In this document: positions 1 through 5,025 of the stretch, in pieces | Layout: every line of letters begins with the position of its first letter | Position numbering within the stretch: position 1 is the first letter of the stretch | NCBI GenBank assembly: GCA_023228195.1 | Contig: JALOBR010000077.1 | Location: 1-7,030 of the forward strand | Origin: Candidatus Omnitrophota bacterium | Lineage (GTDB): Bacteria > Omnitrophota > Gorgyraeia > Duberdicusellales > 4484-171 | DNA length: 7,030 bases | Direction of reading: 5' to 3' | Notes under the pieces: model-generated | The model's input: the letters and a program-made list of their open reading frames with translations, nothing else | What the model was told of the DNA's origin: nothing | The model's database searches: none | Position numbers and translations under genes: made by a program

Positions 1-29
1 TGAAAAGCAAAAAAGACATAAAAAAAATT

Positions 30-587
30 ATGCAATTCATTTCTGAAGCCGGGATGCTTAAGAATGTTAAACGTTCCGGCTGGCAGGTATTAGGCATACA
101 CCCGGGGGAGACTGTCGCGGAACATAGTTTTCGTTGCGCGGTCATAGGATATATTTTAGCAGGTATGGAGGGGGCAGATATTTATAAGGTAATTCTGCTT
201 ACTCTTTTTAATGACATGCATGAGGCGCGTATAACCGATTTACACAAAATGGCTCAACGCTATATAAACATAGACAGCGCAGAGGATTGTTGTTTTGCGG
301 GGCAAATTAAGAATTTGCCGAAGAAATTACGCAAAGAGATGTCGAGGCTTCGCGAAGAATACAGATTGCAGAAATCAAAAGAAAGCATCATTGCAAGGGA
401 TGCCGATATACTTGAATGTTTACTCCAGGCGAAAGAATATTATGAGCAGGGTTTTAAAAAGGCGATAGATTTTACTAAGCGTGCTCCGCGTTTTCTGAAA
501 AACAAAAGCGCGAAGAAATTATGGCACTTTGCCAAGAATAATAATATTACAAATTGGTGGGTTGCTTTAAGTGATTTTAAGCGTTAA
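30..587 (+). CDS. HD-domain phosphohydrolase, YfbR/HDDC2-like, with altered HD motif
   Basis: The protein resembles the metal-dependent HD hydrolases typified by E. coli YfbR and human HDDC2, which dephosphorylate nucleoside 5'-monophosphates in the cytoplasm. Family landmarks from the visible ATG are RSGW (15-18), AEHSFR with metal-ligand His32, the block FNDMHEARITDLHK (60-73) with Glu65 and Asp70, and ARDADILE (122-129) carrying the last metal-ligand Asp. The HD doublet itself reads Asn61-Asp62 (AAT GAC), so one expected metal-ligand His is replaced. Length 185 aa is normal. The frame is open to the left edge with no Shine-Dalgarno site before this ATG, and bases 1-2 (tg) fall in the last two positions of an in-frame NTG codon. 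The true start may therefore lie one base outside the window, adding ten residues. The family is clear; activity and substrate are uncertain given the Asn. Confidence 0.85.
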   Translation: MQFISEAGMLKNVKRSGWQVLGIHPGETVAEHSFRCAVIGYILAGMEGADIYKVILLTLFNDMHEARITDLHKMAQRYINIDSAEDCCFAGQIKNLPKKLRKEMSRLREEYRLQKSKESIIARDADILECLLQAKEYYEQGFKKAIDFTKRAPRFLKNKSAKKLWHFAKNNNITNWWVALSDFKR

Positions 588-588
588 T

Positions 589-640
589 ACGCAGATAATC
601 ACAGATTGTAAACCGCAGATGATCACAGACAGGATCATCA
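589..640. repeat. Tandem imperfect 16-mer plus small inverted repeat in spacer
   Basis: Two copies of CGCAGATRATCACAGA occur at 590-605 and 614-629, 24 bases apart, matching at 15 of 16 positions. The second copy overlaps an inverted repeat, GATGATC (618-624) and GATCATC (633-639), with an 8-base loop. The wording resembles the short degenerate intergenic repeats (CGCAGAT / CACAGAT type) I recall from many bacterial genomes. The stem is weak and has no T-run, so I do not call it a terminator. It sits in the 76-base gap between the HD hydrolase and the cupin gene. Confidence 0.55.
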
Positions 641-663
641 GTGCATAAAAAGTAAATTAGATA

Positions 664-1095
664 ATGATAAAAAAAATTACACCGCAAAATTTTAAATCTT
701 TCGGCCATATCATACACCATCCGCAGAAAGATTTACACGGTAGAGATAAGAATCTTTTTCATATAGTGTTAAAAGAAGAGGGTACCGTAGGTTGGAGGAT
801 AGCATATTTAATAGTAAGGGATAGAATCATAGATAAGCTTGAGCAGCATCTGGAGACTTTTGAAAGTTTTGAGCCTGTATCCGGTAAGGCGCTTCTTTAT
901 GTGGCAAGAGAAAAAGACCCCAAGCAAATACATTGTTTCAATTTGGATAAGCCTGTAATTTTAGATAAGGGGATATGGCATGGGGTGGTTACGCTTAACG
1001 GCGACAGTGAAATAAAAATCACGGAAAACGCAAATGTTGACTGTATTTATTGGGAACTTGGATTTTGCCTCAACGCAGGCCACAAGATAGAATAA
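664..1095 (+). CDS. Small cupin of the ureidoglycolate lyase (AllA) family
   Basis: The 143-residue protein has the layout of the AllA family: an N-terminal phrase ITPQNFKSFGHIIHHP (5-20), then a cupin core with EQHLETFESFEPVSG (60-74), a strand LLYVAREKDP (77-86), CFNLDKPVILDKGIWHG (91-107) and C-terminal strands. In AllA the equivalent of the second block is the RHP..SQAFIPL segment, and the GxWH near 103-106 is the cupin His region. AllA itself releases urea from ureidoglycolate to give glyoxylate in allantoin breakdown. Nothing else of that pathway is visible here and the protein is somewhat shorter than the usual ~160 aa. I therefore name the fold and family but not the reaction. No clear ribosome binding site precedes the ATG. 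It converges with the HAMP-protein gene, leaving 20 bases between the stop codons. Confidence 0.72.
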   Translation: MIKKITPQNFKSFGHIIHHPQKDLHGRDKNLFHIVLKEEGTVGWRIAYLIVRDRIIDKLEQHLETFESFEPVSGKALLYVAREKDPKQIHCFNLDKPVILDKGIWHGVVTLNGDSEIKITENANVDCIYWELGFCLNAGHKIE

Positions 1096-1115
1096 TTCTT
1101 CAGTTCGGTTATAAC

Positions 1116-1550
1116 CTAGTCCACGGGCAATTTAATTTTATCCAGTAGATGGTTGATTTTTTCAACTAGAGTGTGGAATTTATCGGATTTTCTGATTCTA
1201 ATATGCCCGTTTCTTCTGTCTCTTAAGTGTGCGTCTAATTCATATACAATTCTGTCAAATGGGCCTACTATCCTGTGCGTTATTTTGTAGGCAAAGATAA
1301 GTATTATTAAAAGGGCAAGCGGAGCAGTAAAAAATAATATGGCGGTTACGCGTTTGGCGGCAGGTATGATGCTGTAAGCAATTGCTTCAGGAAAACCTAT
1401 TTCCGCAGAGGCGATGCCAAAGATTAAGTAATAAAGGCAGATTGTTACAATGGTGGCAGGTACCAGCGCTGCCATAAAAACGAGCATAAAAGTCTGGCGA
1501 TGCAAAGGATTTGCGAAAAATTTTTTTCTCCGGTCTTTAAGTTTTGTCAT
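1116..1550 (-). CDS. Two-helix membrane protein with HAMP domain and no output domain
   Basis: Residues 1-18 are strongly basic, then a hydrophobic helix spans about 21-46 and a second about 68-88. The segment between them is short (about 47-67), so there is no room for a large periplasmic sensor. From about 87 the sequence AYKITHRIVGPFDRI (87-101) is the typical entry to a HAMP linker (compare HRIAGPLxRL in chemoreceptors and kinases). It is followed by charged helix 2 ending ...KSDKFHTLVEKINHLLDKI. The protein stops right after HAMP at 144 aa, with no kinase, methyl-accepting, GGDEF or other effector. Its ATG overlaps the end of the upstream DUF3047 gene by four bases (ATGA), so the two are probably translationally coupled. 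The HAMP call is good; the function is unknown. It may act by pairing with another membrane signalling protein (inference). Confidence 0.75.
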   Translation of the reverse strand: MTKLKDRRKKFFANPLHRQTFMLVFMAALVPATIVTICLYYLIFGIASAEIGFPEAIAYSIIPAAKRVTAILFFTAPLALLIILIFAYKITHRIVGPFDRIVYELDAHLRDRRNGHIRIRKSDKFHTLVEKINHLLDKIKLPVD

Positions 1551-2329
1551 TTTTCATACCCCACTTTTATATCGGCATATAAAGCTTCCGCGGTTGACAA
1601 TGTGTTGTCGGTATCCGTCATTAAAGCTATTGCGCCTACGCCTCCTGGAGCTTTTCCAAAAGCACGCCTATAATCATCTTGTATGTTTCTTTCTTCGTAA
1701 ACCCACTCGTTATTGTCTCTTTTCCCCGATTCAACTACAATTAACTTTATGTTCGTAAAATACGGGCTTGTCATTATAGTTCCTTTCGGCATGTCTTCAC
1801 TCCAGACGTATTCTATCGTTTTTATGTTTGAAAAAATCCAGCTGGGAAATATTATATATATTCTAGCGGCATAATCATCTTTTTCAAGCCAACCGCCCTT
1901 TGCATTTTTTTCTATGACAGCTGAATTTGTTGATTTAGGCGGCGTAGGAGGTGCCTTTAATCCTATACGAACAAGAAATTTTTCCCAGAGCCCGATGTCT
2001 TTTTTTGGTAAAAGCGCGCTTGCGTAAGAATTTTTTTCCGGAAACTTTACAATGCGCCATTTCCAGCTTATCATCGGATATTTGTTTGGGTCAAACCGTA
2101 TTTTATAGATTAATCCCGAGCAGGCATTTTTACTTTTAGCAACCAGTTGGCCGCCGTTTTCCGCCGGTTCAACTATGTATAATACGCGATTTTTAAATAT
2201 TTTTTCCTGCCATTCGCTAAGTGCATTTTTCTTGTCAAATTTAAACAGTTTCGGCAGGTTATACGCGTAGGCAATAAAACCTATAATAATCAATGACGTA
2301 ATTATTAAAAATAATTTTCTTGGCTTCAT
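1547..2329 (-). CDS. DUF3047 family membrane-anchored/exported protein
   Basis: Residues 4-23 form an uncleaved-looking hydrophobic signal/anchor after a short basic start, placing the rest outside the cytoplasmic membrane. The body carries the marks of DUF3047: VAKSKNACSGLIYKIRFDPNKYP (63-85), SWKWRI (88-93), DDYAARIYIIFPSW (151-164), the YVW and PKGT strands, an IVVESG strand with EWVYEERNIQDDYRRAFG, and the near-C-terminal TDTDNT (238-243) followed by ALYADI. The DUF has no established biochemical role. Between WKWRI and DDYAAR the protein has a stretch of nearly 60 residues containing a proline-rich APPTPPKS, longer than I recall for the family. No Shine-Dalgarno site is visible at the ATG. 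It is the first gene of a two-gene leftward unit with the HAMP protein and is divergent from the lipid operon. Confidence 0.8.
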   Translation of the reverse strand: MKPRKLFLIITSLIIIGFIAYAYNLPKLFKFDKKNALSEWQEKIFKNRVLYIVEPAENGGQLVAKSKNACSGLIYKIRFDPNKYPMISWKWRIVKFPEKNSYASALLPKKDIGLWEKFLVRIGLKAPPTPPKSTNSAVIEKNAKGGWLEKDDYAARIYIIFPSWIFSNIKTIEYVWSEDMPKGTIMTSPYFTNIKLIVVESGKRDNNEWVYEERNIQDDYRRAFGKAPGGVGAIALMTDTDNTLSTAEALYADIKVGYEK

Positions 2330-2393
2330 TTATTGATTTGATTTTAACTCTATGGCATAAGCGAGTCAAACGATTTATTAATAGACATATAAC

Positions 2394-2487
2394 CCACGGC
2401 CGTTTCAAGATGGCTGTAAATTATAGCGGAGCGTCTGTAAATTCCCGTCGCCGCCTTGACTTAGGCGGACAAGTAACCCAGCGCTAA
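2394..2487 (+). other. GC-rich island with two hairpins, possible structured RNA or repeat
   Basis: Hairpin one pairs 2396-2403 with 2410-2417 (ACGGCCGT / ATGGCTGT, eight pairs including two G-U wobbles) around the hexaloop TTCAAG. The wobbles pair only in plus-strand RNA and would be A-C mismatches on the other strand. Hairpin two pairs CCGCCT (2451-2456) with AGGCGG (2463-2468) around TGACTT. Both sit in a segment clearly richer in G and C than its surroundings. It could be an unclassified cis-RNA or a REP-like intergenic repeat. It matches no riboswitch class I know. Confidence 0.35.
2414..2443. repeat. 9-base direct repeat, two helical turns apart
   Basis: CTGTAAATT occurs at 2414-2422 and again at 2435-2443, offset by exactly 21 bases. 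The left copy overlaps ATTATA (2420-2425), which reads as a perfect TATAAT on the minus strand, pointing toward the DUF3047 gene. The spacing would put both copies on one face of the helix, as in tandem operator sites. This is a weak, inferred regulatory call. Confidence 0.25.
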
Positions 2488-2627
2488 TTTTTTAAGACAT
2501 ATTTAAAATAAATTAAAAAGGATTGTTCCGGTCTAAATTTTTGAAACATAAATATAATGTTGTTGTAGAAATTAGTGCCGGGTTAATTCGGCCGCGCAAT
2601 CTAATAAGCAGTTTTCTAAGTGCCGGA

Positions 2628-2656
2628 TTGCCGCCTTATTAACTTTCTGGTATAAT
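2628..2656 (+). promoter_or_regulatory. Sigma-70-type promoter with extended -10, for the barrel/lipid operon
   Basis: A -35-like TTGCCG (2628-2633) is followed by exactly 17 bases and a perfect TATAAT (2651-2656). The TG at 2648-2649 plus one base makes an extended -10 (TGNTATAAT). Transcription should begin near 2662-2664, leaving only about 12-14 bases before the ATG at 2676. This would drive the five-gene unit 2676-6505. Among the candidate promoters in the window it is the best by a clear margin. Confidence 0.72.
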
Positions 2657-2675
2657 TAAAAAATCTGAATATTCT

Positions 2676-3653
2676 ATGAAAAAATACATAAAATTATTTT
2701 TATTTATATTCATAACTTTAACAGCTCCAATTACTTTTTGTTTGTCGCAGACCAGCACCAGCGAGGTTGATTCTGAGCCGATACCCCAGCAGGATAAGTT
2801 TACGCCCCAGCACGAGTCATTGCCGGTTAAAGAAGGCGTCATCCTTCAGGATGAAGATAAACCCGATGAAGATGTAAAAAAGCACGAGATTGAATCGTAT
2901 CTGACATTTCTTCCTTCAACAAAGTCAAAAGATGAAAATTCCCGCGTCAGTATTATTGAATCAGAATTTGATTATTCTTATGAGTACAAATTTTTTGATA
3001 AGATACCAGTAACCTTTTCTTTAAGCAGCGAATATATCGACATAAAGGAAGATTCACGAATTAATTTGCCTTCGCATTTAACCGGCATAAGTGCCGGTAT
3101 AGATGTAGTTTTACCGTTTTTTAATTTAGATAAAACCTATATAAATCTTGGAGTCAGCCCTTCAATCTACAGGGATGATTGGCGCTTTAAAACGTCTTCC
3201 TTCAGAATGCCAACTAATACTTTTCTTATCTATAAGCCCGATGATAAATGGGTTTTTGTCGGCGGCCTTGCATTTTTTCCTGATTTTAAAGATAAATTTT
3301 TTCCTATTCTGGGATTCGTATATAAGCCCAACGAAAAGCTTATTTTTAATATCACAACGGATGATCCCAGCATAGCTTATTCGCCAAACGATAAGCTAAC
3401 GATTTTTGCGCAGATGGAACTTCCCTTGGGCGCTGAGTTTGAAGTCACAAACGGCGATTCCAAAAATATGGTTTTAATTTATAATGATATGCGCCTGGGT
3501 TTAGGTCTAGGGTACAAGATTAACAAATTTATATCTGTAACAATTGCCGGCGGAGGAGTGTTTGATAGATATATCCGGTATAGAGATGTTGACGGAAAAT
3601 TAAGCATCAAAAACGGCGGATACGGCGAATTTTCTATAGATATACAGATATAA
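2676..3653 (+). CDS. DUF6268-type outer-membrane beta-barrel protein
   Basis: Residues 1-24 form a Sec signal peptide: a Lys-rich start, a hydrophobic core LFLFIFITLTAPITF, and likely cleavage after Ser24. Cys22 lacks a proper lipobox because Phe stands at -1. An acidic, Pro/Gln-rich low-complexity linker covers about 25-70. The rest alternates short beta strands and turns with aromatic girdle residues, for example FDYSYEYKFF, PVTFSLSSEY, KWVFVGGLAFFPDF, FPILGFVYKPNEKLIFNI and LGLGLGYKINKFISVTIAGGGVF, ending in a strand GEFSIDIQI. This pattern and wording match the DUF6268 outer-membrane barrel family as I recall it, usually found in planctomycete and Omnitrophota-like genomes. The role is unknown; a channel or a structural outer-membrane protein is plausible. 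It is first in the lipid operon, directly behind the promoter at 2628-2656, and has no Shine-Dalgarno site. Confidence 0.75.
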   Translation: MKKYIKLFLFIFITLTAPITFCLSQTSTSEVDSEPIPQQDKFTPQHESLPVKEGVILQDEDKPDEDVKKHEIESYLTFLPSTKSKDENSRVSIIESEFDYSYEYKFFDKIPVTFSLSSEYIDIKEDSRINLPSHLTGISAGIDVVLPFFNLDKTYINLGVSPSIYRDDWRFKTSSFRMPTNTFLIYKPDDKWVFVGGLAFFPDFKDKFFPILGFVYKPNEKLIFNITTDDPSIAYSPNDKLTIFAQMELPLGAEFEVTNGDSKNMVLIYNDMRLGLGLGYKINKFISVTIAGGGVFDRYIRYRDVDGKLSIKNGGYGEFSIDIQI

Positions 3654-3671
3654 GTAGATGGCAGATAAATT

Positions 3672-4121
3672 ATGAATAAGAAACATATTAAATTTATGAA
3701 AGAGGCGATAAAGCAGGCAAAGCTTAGCGCAAAGGCCGGGGGCATTCCTATCGGCTCGGTACTGGTTAAAGACGGAAAAATTATCGGCCGCGGCCACAAT
3801 AAACGCGTGCAGAGGAAATCGGCAATTTTACATGCCGAGATGGATTGTTTGGAAAATTCCGGCCGCTTGGAACCTAAGGATTATCGTAAATGTATTATAT
3901 ACTCAACGCTATCCCCGTGCGATATGTGCACGGGGGCAATACTGCTTTATAAAATACCGACTGTAGTTATAGGAGAGAATGAAACATTTAAGGGCCCTGA
4001 AAGTTATTCTAAAAAGTGCGGCACGCGCATTTTTAATCTTAACCTTGAAGAATGCAAAGAGATGATGCGGGATTTTGTAAACAAAAATTCCGAGCTTTGG
4101 AATGAAGATATTGGGAAATAA
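3672..4121 (+). CDS. Cytosine deaminase, yeast FCY1-type (CDA superfamily)
   Basis: This is a 149-residue zinc deaminase. The catalytic core is His54-Ala-Glu56 (LHAEMD) and Ser-Pro-Cys83-Asp-Met-Cys86, the zinc ligands and proton shuttle of the cytidine deaminase superfamily. Beyond the core it follows yeast cytosine deaminase nearly end to end: GGIPIGSVLV (23-32), GRGHN with Asn43, LENSGRL (60-66), TLSPCDMCTGAI (79-90), IPTVVIGENETFKG with Phe106, and the C-terminal LWNEDIG (142-148). The residues matching yeast substrate contacts Asn51, Phe114, Trp152 and Asp155 are kept, while yeast Phe153 is Asn144 here. The expected reaction is cytosine to uracil (EC 3.5.4.1), cytoplasmic and probably dimeric. 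Other small cyclic amidines (creatinine, isoguanine-like) are possible for bacterial members. The previous gene ends 18 bases upstream, and the next begins one base after this stop. Confidence 0.85.
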   Translation: MNKKHIKFMKEAIKQAKLSAKAGGIPIGSVLVKDGKIIGRGHNKRVQRKSAILHAEMDCLENSGRLEPKDYRKCIIYSTLSPCDMCTGAILLYKIPTVVIGENETFKGPESYSKKCGTRIFNLNLEECKEMMRDFVNKNSELWNEDIGK

Positions 4122-4122
4122 A

Positions 4123-5019
4123 ATGTCGTATAGAAAAATAATTGACAGCGGATTAAGATCCGCTGACGACAATATCTGCGACCAGGATAAAGTTTGGTCG
4201 CGCTACAGCCACGATAAGGTAGACATAGGAGAAGAACTTACCAAAGTAATACGCACCCTCGATAAAGCTTTGCCGCTTAATCTAAAATTACGCGCACTAT
4301 CGATAGGCTCAAGCGATGAGCCGCAATTTAGAATCCTGGAAACAGCTTTCCGCAGCGGGCTTTACCTTATCGATATAAATGATAATGCCCTTGGTGTCGT
4401 AAGGGAGCGCATAAAACGCCAGCATACCAGTCATGTAACCACCATAAAGGGAGATTACAATAAGATATTTTTAAATTCGAAAGATGGGAAAGTTTTCTTT
4501 AAAGATACGCTTAAAGAAAAAAGAATCCATCTTGCCACGCTGCATCATTCGCTTTATTACAGTGAGCAGCGCTGTTGGCTTGATATTTTTGATAATTTAT
4601 ACCGCAACTTTTTAGCGCCCTGCGCCGCTATGCATTCTGTGCTTATGAGCTCAAAGAGTGTAAATCCGCTCACTACCACCTGGCTTTATAACTATTTTGC
4701 CGGAAAGTTTTTCGGAGTGCATAACGACCAGGATTTATGTGTGTTTAAGAATGATTTACAAACACGTCCGCTGTTTAAAAAAGCGCAGGTATTACTGCGC
4801 ACCAACCGCGTATATTTTGACGTAGATAATTTTGAAAAATTCATGGCTGTAGTGTGGATGGTTCTTTTGTATCCGCAGGTGCACCGGTATAATCTAAAGC
4901 AGAGAGAAGAGATAACCGAATTTGTTTATAAAACTTTTTGGCGCAATAAAAAGCCGTTAATACAGGAGCAGGATCATTTAGTAATTTATAAAGGGGTTGG
5001 ATTTAAAGGATTGATCTAG
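4123..5019 (+). CDS. Class I SAM-dependent methyltransferase, unassigned substrate, in OlsB/OlsA operon
   Basis: The 298-residue protein has a Rossmann methyltransferase core. Motif I is ALSIGSSDEP (58-67), the acidic end of strand 2 is LIDIND (82-87), a GDY at 110-112 fits motif II, and HLATLHHSLYYS (136-147) occupies the motif IV/post-IV position, like the xxLHHLxxx phrase of small-molecule methyltransferases. About 55 residues of helix precede the core. A C-terminal half of about 140 residues is not one I recognise and may shape the substrate site. There are no membrane segments. I chose ATG 4123, which follows GGGAA at a workable distance and gives a one-base gap. A start at 4102 (seven more codons) would overlap the deaminase. 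Its position just before olsB and olsA suggests it acts on the aminolipid or its amino-acid head group; that is inference. Confidence 0.78.
   Translation: MSYRKIIDSGLRSADDNICDQDKVWSRYSHDKVDIGEELTKVIRTLDKALPLNLKLRALSIGSSDEPQFRILETAFRSGLYLIDINDNALGVVRERIKRQHTSHVTTIKGDYNKIFLNSKDGKVFFKDTLKEKRIHLATLHHSLYYSEQRCWLDIFDNLYRNFLAPCAAMHSVLMSSKSVNPLTTTWLYNYFAGKFFGVHNDQDLCVFKNDLQTRPLFKKAQVLLRTNRVYFDVDNFEKFMAVVWMVLLYPQVHRYNLKQREEITEFVYKTFWRNKKPLIQEQDHLVIYKGVGFKGLI
4146..4165 (+). other. Strong hairpin in the first codons of the methyltransferase gene
   Basis: CAGCGGAT (4146-4153) and ATCCGCTG (4158-4165) pair perfectly over eight bases around the tetraloop TAAG, beginning 24 bases into the gene. Past one A-A mismatch three further pairs (one of them a wobble) are possible. 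A hairpin here could slow ribosomes, protect or process the operon mRNA, or mean nothing beyond codon choice. Confidence 0.4.
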
Positions 5020-5025
5020 GCAAAT

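Larger units (their letters stand above)
2330..2675. other. Divergent intergenic region, 346 bases
   Basis: This gap separates the leftward DUF3047 gene from the rightward barrel/lipid operon, so it must hold promoters for both. It is mostly AT-rich, with a GC-rich island at about 2394-2487 (two hairpins), a 9-base direct repeat, a further AGTGCCGG direct repeat (2574-2581 and 2619-2626) and a strong rightward promoter at its right end. I see no tRNA, known riboswitch or credible protein gene. A 25-codon reading frame at 2410-2487 has no ribosome binding site. Confidence 0.7.

Noticed and set aside
301..319. Perfect 8-bp hairpin GGCAAATT-AAG-AATTTGCC inside the HD hydrolase gene
   Set aside because: It is in the middle of a well-supported coding region, AT-rich, with a tight 3-base loop; roughly one such stem is expected by chance in a window this size.
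1096..1117. Palindrome GGTTATAACC (1107-1116) between the convergent cupin and HAMP genes as a shared terminator
   Set aside because: The stem is only four or five pairs with no loop room and no T-run on either strand.
2378..2408. Leftward promoter for DUF3047: TTGAAA (minus strand, 2403-2408) with TATTAA (2378-2383)
   Set aside because: The spacer is 19 bases, longer than optimal, and the -10 is poor. The alternative TATAAT on the minus strand at 2420-2425 has no -35. Neither is convincing enough to annotate.
2410..2487. 25-codon ORF in the divergent spacer
   Set aside because: No ribosome binding site, short, and the same bases form the two hairpins; chance frame is the simplest explanation.
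2553..2558. TATAAT on the plus strand as a second promoter for the barrel gene
   Set aside because: No -35-like hexamer at 16-18 bases upstream and no TG extension; the site at 2628-2656 is far better.
2676..2750. Barrel protein as a lipoprotein via Cys22
   Set aside because: The residue before the Cys is Phe, not Gly/Ala/Ser, so the lipobox rule fails; an ordinary signal peptide cleaved after Ser24 fits better.
3479..3799. Antisense 106-codon open frame across the end of the barrel gene and start of the deaminase gene
   Set aside because: It spans two well-supported genes on the other strand, is of low-complexity hydrophobic composition, and has no ribosome binding site worth noting.
3913..3935. 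Very GC-rich perfect 8-bp hairpin CCCCGTGC / GCACGGGG with 7-base loop inside the deaminase gene
   Set aside because: It falls exactly on the codons for the zinc-binding Pro-Cys-x-x-Cys-Thr-Gly motif; the near-symmetry of that motif with these codons explains it, so it is not called a terminator or RNA element.
4102..4122. Earlier ATG for the methyltransferase at 4102
   Set aside because: It would overlap the deaminase by 20 bases and lacks a ribosome binding site, whereas ATG 4123 has GGGAA upstream and a tidy one-base gap.
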